The notes: generated from the letters alone by a model not told the origin. A stretch of 64,000 bases of DNA from Pseudomonas syringae (GCF_021605415.1 NZ_WKEQ01000028.1:1-64000), one strand, 5' to 3'; positions 1-7,599 are shown, counted from the stretch's first letter. Numbers and translations: made by a program.

Positions 1-167
1 GGTTCAAGGGCAGTGGGTTGATTCCGTTTCTTGCACCGTTGACTGAATCAGAGAAAACGCAATATCTGGAAAAATATCTGGCGGCGGTGGCGCAGGCGTA
101 TCCGGCGCTGGCGGACGGTTCGGTGCTGTTGCCGTTTCCGCGGTTGTTTATTGTGGCGACGCGGTGA
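1..167 (+). CDS. tam: trans-aconitate 2-methyltransferase, C-terminal fragment
   Basis: The gene enters from the left edge; only the last 54 codons are visible, in the frame starting at base 3 and ending with TGA at 165-167. The tail has a LIPFLAPL segment, a helix with EKTQYLEKYL, and the ending LPFPRLFIVATR. This matches the C-terminus I recall for trans-aconitate methyltransferases, where a PxLDPL segment and an RFPRLFIVA ending are typical. The family transfers a methyl group from SAM to trans-aconitate in the cytoplasm. The SAM-binding N-terminal half lies outside the window, so the call rests on the tail alone and a related methyltransferase is possible. Confidence 0.7.
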   Translation, partial: FKGSGLIPFLAPLTESEKTQYLEKYLAAVAQAYPALADGSVLLPFPRLFIVATR

Positions 168-330
168 TCGACTCCGTTTCGGTCTGTCGGAAAACGTCCC
201 TGGCAGGTCGAGCGATTAAACGGGAGTCGCAATCAGCGTTTAAAGGAGGGCGTTGTTTCGTCGCTCGGCCTACAGCGGCTTGCGTCACTGCCTACCGGTA
301 AGACAGAATCCGCCGGCTTGTGTGCCTGTG

Positions 331-472
331 GGGCTGTCGGTAACTTGGTCGGGTCACTGGTTTTCAGTGATCGGGTTTAGTAGCCCGTGGTGATTTCAGT
401 AAGGTGCAAAGCGCTGTCACTCAGACATATCGTCCGTGCTTGATGGTGGCTGTGTGCAGGGCGCTTCGGCGC
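331..472 (+). promoter_or_regulatory. Candidate structured 5' leader of the DUF6124 gene
   Basis: The 403 bases between the tam-like gene and the DUF6124 gene (168-570) hold no convincing ORF but several foldable pieces. GGGCT at 331-335 can pair with AGCCC at 382-386. Inside this lies a 7-bp stem, GTCACTG (353-359) with CAGTGAT (365-371), which has one G-U pair. Further down, GCGC-TTCG-GCGC at 461-472 is a very stable UUCG tetraloop hairpin. A pyrimidine-rich stretch follows and the start codon is at 571. The pairing is directly visible; a role as a leader RNA is inference. No Rfam family is recognised. Confidence 0.35.
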
Positions 473-570
473 GCCGGTAATGCTGATCTCCCCGGTCTAC
501 TAACCTGCATACAGCTGCCACCCTTCTTTTAGTAGGGAAGTGAAGCGGCTCCAAACGGAGTATTCAGCAC

Positions 571-936
571 ATGTTCAAAGTAACTCCCAACCCGCCGGTC
601 ACAGACCCGGGCTCTCCCTACGAATCACTCGATTCCAGAAAACTCAACGAAGCTGCCGAACGCGCCCTCGACCACTACCTCAACCCAGTAAACCTCATCA
701 TGTCCGAGCCCTATTCGCCGAACGAGATGTACCAGGTCAATCCGAAAACCGACACCGAGTCCCTGCTGGCCAACGCCTGCGAAAACCTGTCTTCGGCCAC
801 CGTCATGCTCAACAACTTCGCCGATCTGCTTCAAGGCCCGCACCGCAAAGCCGTCCTTGGCATCGCACAGGTTGTGATGCTGGGTGAGCTGGCGGTGAAC
901 CGGGCGCTGGATAACGTCGAACTCAAGGCTGAGTAA
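571..936 (+). CDS. DUF6124 family protein
   Basis: A 121-residue protein beginning MFKVTPNPPVTDPGSPYES, the hallmark N-terminus of the DUF6124 family in Pseudomonas, where several paralogues per genome are common. The rest is predicted soluble and helical, with AAERALDHYL and a LLANACENLSSATVMLNNFADLL helix followed by a LGIAQVVMLGELAVNRAL helix. There is no signal peptide or membrane segment. No biochemical function is known to me. It starts at ATG 571 after a long structured leader and ends at a hairpin terminator shared with the convergent hicAB operon, so it looks like a monocistronic unit. Confidence 0.8.
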   Translation: MFKVTPNPPVTDPGSPYESLDSRKLNEAAERALDHYLNPVNLIMSEPYSPNEMYQVNPKTDTESLLANACENLSSATVMLNNFADLLQGPHRKAVLGIAQVVMLGELAVNRALDNVELKAE

Positions 937-960
937 AGTCAGGCAGCGCTTTTGGCAAGC

Positions 961-992
961 ATAAAAAACCGGCCCATCGGGCCGGTCATTAA
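961..992. terminator. Bidirectional intrinsic terminator between DUF6124 gene and hicB
   Basis: A perfect 7-bp stem CCGGCCC/GGGCCGG with an ATC loop (969-985) is flanked by A-rich sequence on the left and T/A-rich sequence on the right, so it can end transcription from either side. Confidence 0.8.
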
Positions 993-996
993 AAAA

Positions 997-1404
997 TCAC
1001 CCCTGCTGCAAAACTTTCAACGCCGCAGACGCCAGAAACCCCGAACGGCTCTTTTCCTCCGGGTGATGCAACACGTATTCATCAATACGATTCAGCAGAT
1101 AGCCAGGTAACGTGATGTTGAGTTTCTGCGCCTTGCCCAAGTATTTGGTGACATCAATGTCCACCAATGCCCACGTACAACCTGCGTACTTGGGATCGGC
1201 CGCATGAATGGCAACCTTGCTGGCTGGCGGAATGGGCGAACCATCCTCGGCCAGAATTTCAAAATGGCCCTCGATGGCCTCGCGAGCCATGTCGATCGCT
1301 TCATCCAGATCATCACCGGCAGAAAAGCAGCCCGGAATGTCCGGCACTTCCACGCCCCAAGCGTGTTCGTCATCACCCGTTGAAATCGCAATCGGATAGC
1401 GCAT
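997..1404 (-). CDS. hicB: HicB antitoxin
   Basis: A 135-residue protein with the usual two-part HicB layout. The N-terminal half is the degenerate RNase H-like HicB fold (VEVPDIPGCFSAGDD, then the helix DLDEAIDMAREAIEGH). The C-terminal half is a ribbon-helix-helix-like DNA-binding domain (KLNITLPGYLLNRIDEYV). HicB binds and blocks the HicA RNase and represses its own operon. The start ATG (1402-1404) has a clear GGAGGA Shine-Dalgarno. It lies 36 bp downstream of hicA on the same strand and should be co-transcribed from the promoter near 1650-1677. Confidence 0.9.
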   Translation of the reverse strand: MRYPIAISTGDDEHAWGVEVPDIPGCFSAGDDLDEAIDMAREAIEGHFEILAEDGSPIPPASKVAIHAADPKYAGCTWALVDIDVTKYLGKAQKLNITLPGYLLNRIDEYVLHHPEEKSRSGFLASAALKVLQQG

Positions 1405-1440
1405 GTGTGTTGTCCTCCTTGGTGCTGCTGACCGAGCGGA

Positions 1441-1620
1441 TCAAAGCAGCGCCTGTTGCAAAATGCTGATGGCCGTTTTCCTGAGCAGATCCTTTTTCGG
1501 ATGCGGTACGGTGACCAATCCGGGTTTGCTCGGGTGTTTGAAGTGGTGGTGACTGCCCCTGACCCGCACCAGATACCAGCCGTCCGCGACGAGCTGGCCA
1601 ATTAGAAAACGGCTATTCAC
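1441..1620 (-). CDS. hicA: HicA toxin (mRNA interferase), GTG start
   Basis: A 59-residue ORF starting with GTG (1618-1620), preceded by AAGGAGGTGTT, and ending with TGA at 1441-1443. The protein is the classic dsRBD-like HicA: NSRFLIGQLVADGWYLVRV, then RGSHHHFKHP containing the catalytic His, then a VTVPHPKKDL strand and a final helix. HicA cleaves mRNA when not bound by HicB. The short length and GTG start make it easy for gene callers to miss. The toxin-first order with hicB downstream is the standard arrangement. All family hallmark residues are present, so the toxin looks intact. Confidence 0.9.
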   Translation of the reverse strand: MNSRFLIGQLVADGWYLVRVRGSHHHFKHPSKPGLVTVPHPKKDLLRKTAISILQQALL

Positions 1621-1643
1621 AACACCTCCTTGTGGTGTGCTTG

Positions 1644-1677
1644 GTGGGTACTATACCTACCGATTAATTTTGATCAA
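1644..1677 (-). promoter_or_regulatory. hicAB promoter and likely HicB operator
   Basis: On the minus strand there is a -35-like TTGATC (complement of 1672-1677), a 16-bp spacer, and a -10-like TATAGT (complement of 1650-1655). The -10 sits in a near-perfect inverted repeat: GTGGGTA (1644-1650), CTA, TACCTAC (1654-1660), with one arm mismatch. HicB is known to repress its own operon, so this palindrome is the natural operator candidate. Confidence 0.6.
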
Positions 1678-1818
1678 TACTCTAACCACCGTTGGTCATC
1701 GTCCTTCGATAATTTGGCGGTTGAAACGAGTCTAGGAAGAGATGCTGGAGCGGGCTGGAAACTGTGTTGCGGGCTTTTGCCGTAGTGAGCGGAGGCGAAG
1801 CCAATGAATTTTGGAAAC

Positions 1819-1848
1819 AAAAAAACGGTCATCACGACCGGTTTTTTG
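1819..1848 (-). terminator. Terminator downstream of the fic remnant
   Basis: A hairpin with arms ACGGTC and GACCGT (allowing slippage) around 1825-1842, flanked by an A-run on the left and a T-run on the right; read on the minus strand it forms a stem followed by a U-run. Confidence 0.6.
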
Positions 1849-1881
1849 CTCAGTTTTCAAAAGCGGATCGCACTGCTTCCA

Positions 1882-2767
1882 CTACACATTCTGCAACTGA
1901 AAAGTCAGCAGAGTTCTGACTTCATCAACCATTTCAGTACGTATCGTGTATTCGACCACCCGCGAGGTATACAACACGTGTTCGGTCAAATCTGGATATC
2001 GCCAGGCAAAACCTGCATCTTGGTATTCGTCAAAGGTGAAGTTGCTGAGGGTTCCGTCCTCATACGTGAGGAGTTCGCCGAAACGGTAGGCAGACGCGTA
2101 TCGTCGCATGAAGGGTCGCGAGAACACTTCATGCGTTCGATCGTAGCCCGCCCGGAAATCCAGCGAATTGGCGATTGTGGCCGACACCGGCAATATCACT
2201 CCGTCGGGAATAGCATCATCTCGAATCAATGTGTCGTTGATCAGGAATCGATGAATTCGGCCATTGCCATCGCGCATGGGATGTATGTGAACAAAACCAA
2301 AAGCGAGCACGGCAGCACGAGCCAGCGATTCTGCGCCCCGCGTCGCAACTTCAAACTCATTGAGCCCCTCGAGCAGTGGCGCAAGATCACTGAAATGCGG
2401 CGCAATGTAATGCACGATGTCTTCGCGCATCGTGGCTTGTCCGACGAATGCGGGAGAACGGCGTAAGCCGAGCCCGATGGCATCGTGACCTAAAATGCCG
2501 GCTTGTAGGGAATGCAGGCTGTCATTACTCAATGGATCCTTGATTTGACCAGCAGTGCTGGGCAATGACATGGGCAAAGCGCTGAATGCGATCAGCCTGA
2601 TCGGCTTCTTTCTCGATCAGAAAACTGGCGCGCGATTCCTTGAACGTCAGCCAACTGGCCGTCCGCATCAAGATGTCTGGGCCGAAGGTCTGGTTCAGTT
2701 CGCCCAGTGCGGTGCGTGGATCAAATAACAATGCCGCCTGAACGCAAGCGGTACGACGCGAAAACAT
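1882..2767 (-). pseudogene. Fic family AMP-transferase, frameshifted
   Basis: Two overlapping minus-strand frames together make one Fic protein. The first (2767 to 2525) has the segment KESRASFLIEKEADQADRIQ, then runs out of frame after RFAHVIAQH. The second (to 1882) resumes at GQIKDPLSNDSL and carries the Fic motif HPMRDGNGRIHR plus the RFLINDTL helix. The switch is near 2560 and fits loss of one AC dinucleotide in CAGCAC(AC)TGCT. The usual inhibitory motif (S/T)xxxE(G/N) appears as SFLIEK. The upstream frame has a stop shortly before 2840, and the product is shorter than the usual roughly 500-residue relatives, so N- and C-terminal loss is also likely. Intact relatives AMPylate proteins. 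Confidence 0.8.
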
Positions 2768-2942
2768 TGATGGTGTAAGCGTGAAAATGCTATCGCGAGG
2801 AGAATTTTGATACTGATTCAGTGATATCCACTGAAAACGCTAATGGGATATAGCGTAGCCATAGTTTCAACGCATGCACTGGTGGTTCGTTCAGCAAACT
2901 AGAGAGATAGATTCGGCTATCTGGAGCCACCAAACACCAGAC

Positions 2943-2975
2943 AAAAAAAACCGGCTATCAAGGCCGGTTTTTTGT
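2943..2975. terminator. Intrinsic terminator
   Basis: A-run, then the CCGGC/GCCGG stem with a TATCAAG loop, then a T-run. Its position fits the end of a plus-strand transcript, although no plus-strand gene is visible just upstream; it may insulate the region between the tRNA and the fic remnant. Confidence 0.6.
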
Positions 2976-3021
2976 ATTCCTGCATCCCCCGTCGAAAAAC
3001 AACGTGAGACCTGAATTCGGT

Positions 3022-3095
3022 TGGAGCGGGTAGAGGGAATCGAACCCTCGTCGGAAGCTTGGGAAGCTACTGTTCTACCATTAAACTATACCCGC
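3022..3095 (-). tRNA. tRNA-Gly (anticodon CCC)
   Basis: A 74-nt cloverleaf including encoded CCA. The acceptor stem is GCGGGTA/TACCCGC, the D arm GTTT..GAAC, the anticodon loop TTCCCAA giving CCC, the variable loop CGAC, and the T arm GAGGG-TTCGATT-CCCTC. The anticodon stem GTAGC/GCTTC has a U-U mismatch at its second pair; the rest pairs fully. It should decode GGG. Confidence 0.93.
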
Positions 3096-3253
3096 TCAGA
3101 GCGGCTGACTTTGTACCAGACTCAGGCCGGGATTTGAAGTTTTCTTTTGTTCGCATGATGTTACCGCGCTGAAATCGGTCAATCGCGAGCAAGCCTGACG
3201 GTGATGAGATGGGGATGGCTCAACACCGCAGGCTTGCCTGCAATGACGCTGTT

Positions 3254-4138
3254 TCAAATGGCCAATGCATGGTGATCCTGGACGAAGTGGTAACGCGGTC
3301 GGCTGTCGTATTGCGAAGGTTTCAGAAAGCCGAGCAGGGCGTTTTGGCTGTCGCGGCAGGCGGCTTTGTGTTCCATGTCGAGAAAGTGCCCGGTGGCTTG
3401 CAGGGTGGTGAAACTGCTCTGCGCGACATGGTTGGCAAACAGTTTGGCATCGACGGCGGCGGTGTATTCGTCCCATTCACCGTTCATGAACAGCACCGGC
3501 ACGCTGATCTTCTGCGCGGTGTTCAAATAGCACTGGCGATCACTTTGCAACACGTCGCTGATGTGAAAGTGCATCTGCCCGTATTCGTGCTCGGCCAGGC
3601 TGCTGACGTGGCGATAGTTGAAGCGCTTGAACAACGAGGGCAAGTGCTTGCCAATGGTGGAGTTCACCAGATTGCCAACCCGGTCGCCGTCACGGCTGCC
3701 GAGGTAATCGACATTGCGCTCCAGGTAGTCAAGCATGTGCGCGTTGATCACCGGGGAGAACGAGCTGATCACGGCTTTCTCGATGCGCCGTGGCTGTTGC
3801 GCGAGCGCGACCAGCGTGGCCGCGCCACCCCAGGAAAACGACAACACGTGTTCGGCGGCGAAGTGATCGATCAGCTCCAGCAGGATTTGCCCTTCGACTT
3901 CCTTTGTCAGCATTTGCTCGTGGCGATTGTGGATTTTTGACCGGCCCGCGTAGGGCTGGTCGTAGCACACTACGTTGAATTGCGGATGCAGGTTTTTCAC
4001 GGTTTGAGCAAACGACGCAGTCGTGGCCATCGAGCCGTTGACCAGAACAATGGTCTTCTCTGCGGCGTCTGCGCGATAGAACTCCGTGTACACCCGATAC
4101 TGACCCTGTATATCCAGCACAGCGATTTCTGGCCTCAT
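3254..4138 (-). CDS. phaG: PhaG: 3-hydroxyacyl-ACP thioesterase/transacylase
   Basis: A 294-residue alpha/beta hydrolase closely matching PhaG of P. putida, including the N-terminus MRPEIAVLDIQGQYRVYTEF and the C-terminus YHFVQDHHALAI. The nucleophile serine lies in SFSWGGAAT, and the C-terminal histidine lies in ATGHFLDMEH. PhaG diverts (R)-3-hydroxyacyl chains from fatty-acid synthesis (ACP-bound) to medium-chain PHA precursors in the cytoplasm; it is related to RhlA. The chosen ATG (4136-4138) has AGGAG at a good distance; a longer upstream reading is unlike the family. It stands alone, not with phaC genes, as is usual for phaG. Confidence 0.93.
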   Translation of the reverse strand: MRPEIAVLDIQGQYRVYTEFYRADAAEKTIVLVNGSMATTASFAQTVKNLHPQFNVVCYDQPYAGRSKIHNRHEQMLTKEVEGQILLELIDHFAAEHVLSFSWGGAATLVALAQQPRRIEKAVISSFSPVINAHMLDYLERNVDYLGSRDGDRVGNLVNSTIGKHLPSLFKRFNYRHVSSLAEHEYGQMHFHISDVLQSDRQCYLNTAQKISVPVLFMNGEWDEYTAAVDAKLFANHVAQSSFTTLQATGHFLDMEHKAACRDSQNALLGFLKPSQYDSRPRYHFVQDHHALAI

Positions 4139-4450
4139 GACATAAGACTCCTGGCAAGCGGGTATGCGCGCAACTGACATTGCACGAGCTTTGTGACAGG
4201 TAGGCATACGCCTGAAATTTGGAGGCCCATGTCGATCCGGTAAGGCAGGTCGACGGGTATTGTTTTTGGCGGGCAATCTACCGGGAGGAGAAGGAGTCTG
4301 GTGGCGCTCCGACCGGCAAAAAGTTTCTTAGAAGTATGTAGTGACTCATCGGTCACATTTCGGCCGACGTCCTGATTCAAGCAGGGGGAGGGGGATCGCG
4401 CAAGTGCCGTTGGTAAATTGTTCGACAACTTCTGCTGAGCGGTCGCCGGC
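4139..4450. other. Intergenic region upstream of phaG
   Basis: 312 bases between the end of rsuA and the start of phaG, both on the minus strand. It should hold the phaG promoter. I see no confident -35/-10 pair, no alternative-sigma signature I would defend, no hairpin terminator with a T-run, and no credible ORF. Confidence 0.5.
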
Positions 4451-5143
4451 TTAGAACAAATGAATCTCTTCGGTGCGCAAAGCGCGGTACTCGCCCGGTT
4501 TTAGCGCGTCATCCAGCAATAACAGGCCCATGGATTCGCGGTGCAGGCGCAGTACTTTGTTGTTGAAGTGACCGAACATGCGCTTTACCTGATGATAACG
4601 GCCTTCAACGATGCTCAACCGCGCTGACTTCGGGCCGAGCACTTCAAGCTGCGCCGGTTGCGTGGTCAAGTCTTCGAACGCGAAATACATCCCCTCGGCA
4701 AACTTGATCGCATATTCCGGGCCGATTTCCCGCTCGGTTTCGACGTAGTAGACCTTCGGCAGTTTGGTCTGCGGTTGAGTCAGGCGTCGCGACCAGGCGC
4801 CGTCGTTGGTGATCAGCATCAGGCCGGTGGTGTTGAAGTCCAGGCGTCCGGCGATGTGCAGGTCGTCCTTGTCCGGTTCATCGATCAGGTCGAGCACCGT
4901 TGGATGCTGCGGATCGCGGGTGGCGCTGACGCAGCCCGGCGGTTTGTGCAGCATGAAATAGCGCGCCGGTTTGCCAATTTGAAGCACTTCGTCGTCGACT
5001 TCGACGCGGCTGAATTCCAAGACTTCGGCGTGAGGATCGCTGATGATTTTTCCGTCAATGCGCACGCGCTTTTCCACCATCAACAAACGAACCTGCTGGC
5101 GGTTGTAGCGGGGCAAATTGCTGAGGAAACGGTCGACGCGCAT
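4451..5143 (-). CDS. rsuA: 16S rRNA pseudouridine(516) synthase RsuA
   Basis: A 230-residue RsuA-family enzyme. An S4 RNA-binding domain comes first (MRVDRFLSNLPRYNRQQVR). The catalytic domain follows with the signature HIAGRLDFNTTGLMLITND, where the Asp is the nucleophile, and with EGRYHQVKRMFGHFNNKV near the end. It isomerises U516 of 16S rRNA during small-subunit assembly. The ATG at 5141-5143 starts exactly at the S4 domain. It follows the small Cys-rich gene by 32 bp and the diguanylate cyclase gene before that, so the three may share a transcript. RsuA is favoured over paralogues such as RluE because of the full S4 domain. Confidence 0.85.
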   Translation of the reverse strand: MRVDRFLSNLPRYNRQQVRLLMVEKRVRIDGKIISDPHAEVLEFSRVEVDDEVLQIGKPARYFMLHKPPGCVSATRDPQHPTVLDLIDEPDKDDLHIAGRLDFNTTGLMLITNDGAWSRRLTQPQTKLPKVYYVETEREIGPEYAIKFAEGMYFAFEDLTTQPAQLEVLGPKSARLSIVEGRYHQVKRMFGHFNNKVLRLHRESMGLLLLDDALKPGEYRALRTEEIHLF

Positions 5144-5175
5144 GTCAGAAGTCGGCGGACAAAGGGCTGCGCATC

Positions 5176-5394
5176 TTACGGGATCGGCCGGTTGGCTGCT
5201 TGCAGTTGCGCGTCGACCTGGGAGCAGCGCGGGCACAGGCAGGATTGGTCGCGCAGTTCCGATGGCAGGGCTTCGAGCACCGCCGGATCGATGGACACGC
5301 CGAAGCACCAGCAGGCGCGATCGGCGGTTCGTGGGTCGGCGAGGGCGCAGTCATTGCGAGCGCCGCAGGCCGGGCAGAGATCAGGCTTATTCAT
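5176..5394 (-). CDS. Cysteine-rich CWC family protein
   Basis: A 72-residue protein with the pattern CPACGARNDC, then a CWCFG motif, then CLCPRC. This is the Cys-rich CWC family, a small likely zinc-binding domain of unknown function. It has no signal peptide. The ATG (5392-5394) lies 5 bp after the end of the diguanylate cyclase gene and its stop is 32 bp before rsuA, all on the same strand, suggesting one operon. Two CxxC pairs (CPAC, CPRC) would suit one zinc site, with the CWC cysteines giving extra ligands; that assignment is inference. Confidence 0.8.
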   Translation of the reverse strand: MNKPDLCPACGARNDCALADPRTADRACWCFGVSIDPAVLEALPSELRDQSCLCPRCSQVDAQLQAANRPIP

Positions 5395-5399
5395 GGATG

Positions 5400-6887
5400 T
5401 CAGGCATAGCTCGAGTGAGGCCTTTCCACGCAAACGCGATTGCGGCCGGTTTGCTTGGCCCGGTACATCGCATGATCGGCCCGGGACAGCAGCGTGTGCA
5501 AGGTGTCGTCTCGTTGCAGCGCTGTCACGCCGATGCTGACCGTCAGATTCAAGGTGTGTCCGTCGTAGGCATAATCCTGTAGTTCGACGTGCTGGCGGAT
5601 CTTCTCGGCAATTTTCTGACCGGTATCGCCGTCAGTGTCCTTCAGCAAAACGATAAATTCCTCACCGCCCCAGCGGCAGACGATGTCTGAATGGCGCAGG
5701 CAGCTTTGCAGATCCCGTGCAAAACCGACCAGTACCTGATCGCCGGCGAGGTGGCCAAACGTGTCGTTGAGGGCCTTGAAGTGGTCGAGATCCAGCAGCA
5801 ATGCGGTCAACGGCTTCGGCTCCCGTTGCGCTTCGTGCAAGGCTTGGGCGGCCAGCAAGTCAAAGCCGCGCCGATTCGGTAGTTCGGTGAGACTGTCGAG
5901 GGTGGCCTGTGCGTGGATCTTGTCCTGAAAGCGGTTGATCACGCGGTTGAGCAAGGCCAGCACAATCAGCGTGACCAGCAGGCAGATCAATAGATTGAGG
6001 TACAGCGACTGACGGATTTCGCTCAATGCGCCGTCTTCACGCTTGTCGACGAACAAGTACCAGTTGAGCTCCGGAATAAACCGCACATTGAGGAAATGTC
6101 CTTGGCCATGTGCGGAATATTCGTAGCTGCCGGAGTGGGGTTTGGGCAGTTGGCTGATCAGCCCTTTCATGCTTTCAAGATCGCCCAATGTTTGCCCGAC
6201 GTGCGCACCTTGCGGCCCGCCTTCGGCCCCGGTCAGCACCAGTCTGCCGAAGGTGTCGACGAAGTAAACGCTGCGTTGATAGCGCTGCTGGTACTTGTCG
6301 ATCAACTTGATCACCGCGTCCACCGTCAGCCCGACGCCCGCCGCGCCGATGAAACGGTTGTGGTAGTCGTAGACCTTGTAGTTGATGAAGAAAGTCATGT
6401 TGTCTTTGTTGGCCAGATCCGGGTCGACGTTGATCTCGTACGGGTCTTTCATGTCGCGCACGCGGAAATACCAGGCGTCGCGCGGCTCGTCGACTTTCAC
6501 TTGTTTAAGTACGCCTTTGGCGTGGTAGTAGGTGAGCGTGCTGTTGGAAACGAAAAACGCGGTGTAGGCGCCGTAATGGGTCATGACCTCGTCGAGGTAA
6601 CGGGTCATCTGATCGGCGTTTTGCTCGCCGTTCACCACCCAGTCGCGCATGAACGTGTCGCGGGACATCATCGAGGAAATCAGGATGGGTCTGACGAGGT
6701 CTTTCTGAATTTCCGAATACACCGTGTCGGACGTCAGCGGCAACTCGGTGTTGACGATGTTGTCGCGGATCGACGCGCGGGAGGCGTAGTAACTGAGCAA
6801 CGAGGTGGCAAGAAACCCCGCGCCGAGCAGGGCGACCAGTGTCAGAACCAGTGAACGTTGGGAATACAGCGGGGAACGAAGCGACAT
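5400..6887 (-). CDS. Membrane diguanylate cyclase (dCache-GGDEF)
   Basis: A 495-residue inner-membrane sensor enzyme. A transmembrane helix near residues 14-34 is followed by a periplasmic double-Cache-like domain (about 40-290; note WYFRVRDMKDPYEINVDPD and the FFINYKVYDYHNRFIGAAGVG strand set), a second helix (LYLNLLICLLVTLIVLALL) and a C-terminal GGDEF domain. The active site reads GGEEF, preceded by RHSD at the position of the inhibitory I-site RxxD. So it should make c-di-GMP from two GTP with product inhibition. The ligand of the Cache domain cannot be told from sequence. The downstream Cys-rich gene begins 5 bp after its stop. Confidence 0.88.
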   Translation of the reverse strand: MSLRSPLYSQRSLVLTLVALLGAGFLATSLLSYYASRASIRDNIVNTELPLTSDTVYSEIQKDLVRPILISSMMSRDTFMRDWVVNGEQNADQMTRYLDEVMTHYGAYTAFFVSNSTLTYYHAKGVLKQVKVDEPRDAWYFRVRDMKDPYEINVDPDLANKDNMTFFINYKVYDYHNRFIGAAGVGLTVDAVIKLIDKYQQRYQRSVYFVDTFGRLVLTGAEGGPQGAHVGQTLGDLESMKGLISQLPKPHSGSYEYSAHGQGHFLNVRFIPELNWYLFVDKREDGALSEIRQSLYLNLLICLLVTLIVLALLNRVINRFQDKIHAQATLDSLTELPNRRGFDLLAAQALHEAQREPKPLTALLLDLDHFKALNDTFGHLAGDQVLVGFARDLQSCLRHSDIVCRWGGEEFIVLLKDTDGDTGQKIAEKIRQHVELQDYAYDGHTLNLTVSIGVTALQRDDTLHTLLSRADHAMYRAKQTGRNRVCVERPHSSYA

Positions 6888-7155
6888 GGCGATTCCGTTG
6901 GCGGTGGCCCGATGCTGGGCATTCTAATGGCACGGCGTGGGAATGGCTGGGGATTTTGCAGGACTTGGCAGTTGTATGACGGCCGGAGTCAACGCGATTC
7001 CGAATGAACAACCCTTCATTAATCACTTGTTTCAACTTGTTGCAGAAACGCACCAGATTCCGAAAGCACTGTCTGATCTTTCGACAGTCGCCAAATGAAT
7101 GACTGTCGCCCGCCAGCGTCGCTGGTATGGGCAACCCGCGGTCCAGGAGGCCGCC

Positions 7156-7560
7156 ATGTATCGACGAATTCTTCTGCTTGCAACGTTGCTTTTTTCCGTC
7201 GCCGGTTGCGTTCCGTACTCCTATGGAGACGGCTACTACCGCTCAGAGGTCTACTCCTCACCCGCGCCGGCCTACTACAACGGTGGAGGTACTTATTACA
7301 CGGGTGGCAACTCGTACTATTCCAATCAACGTTACTACCAGTCAGCGCCACGCTATTACCAACCGGCTCCGCGTTACTACTCGGCGCCCCGTCACTACCA
7401 ACCGTCCCCGCGTTACTACGAAAGCCGTCGCTGGCACGGCAATGATCGCGGGCGTTACGACAACCACCGTCGTGGCTGGAACAACGACCACCGCAGTCGC
7501 GGCAACTACGACCGACACAGCGGTCGCAGCGACCACAATGGTCGTGGCAATCGCTGGTAA
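7156..7560 (+). CDS. Tyr-rich repeat lipoprotein
   Basis: A 134-residue protein with a lipoprotein signal peptide: YRRILLLATLLFSVAGC, with the lipidated Cys at residue 18 in the lipobox VAGC. The mature part is very low complexity. It begins with YYNGG/YYTGG repeats, then has several copies of RYYQxAPRYY-like units, then an Arg/Asn/Gly/His tail (NDRGRYDNHRRG, HSGRSDHNGRG). Start ATG 7156 has AGGAGG upstream. No enzyme fold is visible. It is probably a surface or periplasmic structural lipoprotein. A strong terminator follows immediately, so it is monocistronic. Confidence 0.75.
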   Translation: MYRRILLLATLLFSVAGCVPYSYGDGYYRSEVYSSPAPAYYNGGGTYYTGGNSYYSNQRYYQSAPRYYQPAPRYYSAPRHYQPSPRYYESRRWHGNDRGRYDNHRRGWNNDHRSRGNYDRHSGRSDHNGRGNRW

Positions 7561-7566
7561 CCCCCG

Positions 7567-7599
7567 TAAAAAAGCGGCGCATCGAGCGCCGCTTTTTTA
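7567..7599 (+). terminator. Intrinsic terminator of the Tyr-rich lipoprotein gene
   Basis: A run of A, then the 8-bp stem AGCGGCGC/GCGCCGCT with loop ATCGA, then a run of seven T. It also works in reverse for the convergent hydratase gene. Confidence 0.85.

Noticed and set aside
331..472. CRISPR or riboswitch in the leader of the DUF6124 gene
   Set aside because: There are no regular repeats or spacers, and no known riboswitch core can be recognised.
4139..4276. N-terminal extension of phaG to 4276
   Set aside because: The first 46 residues would be Arg-rich and unlike PhaG; the ATG at 4138 has a proper ribosome site and gives the known N-terminus.
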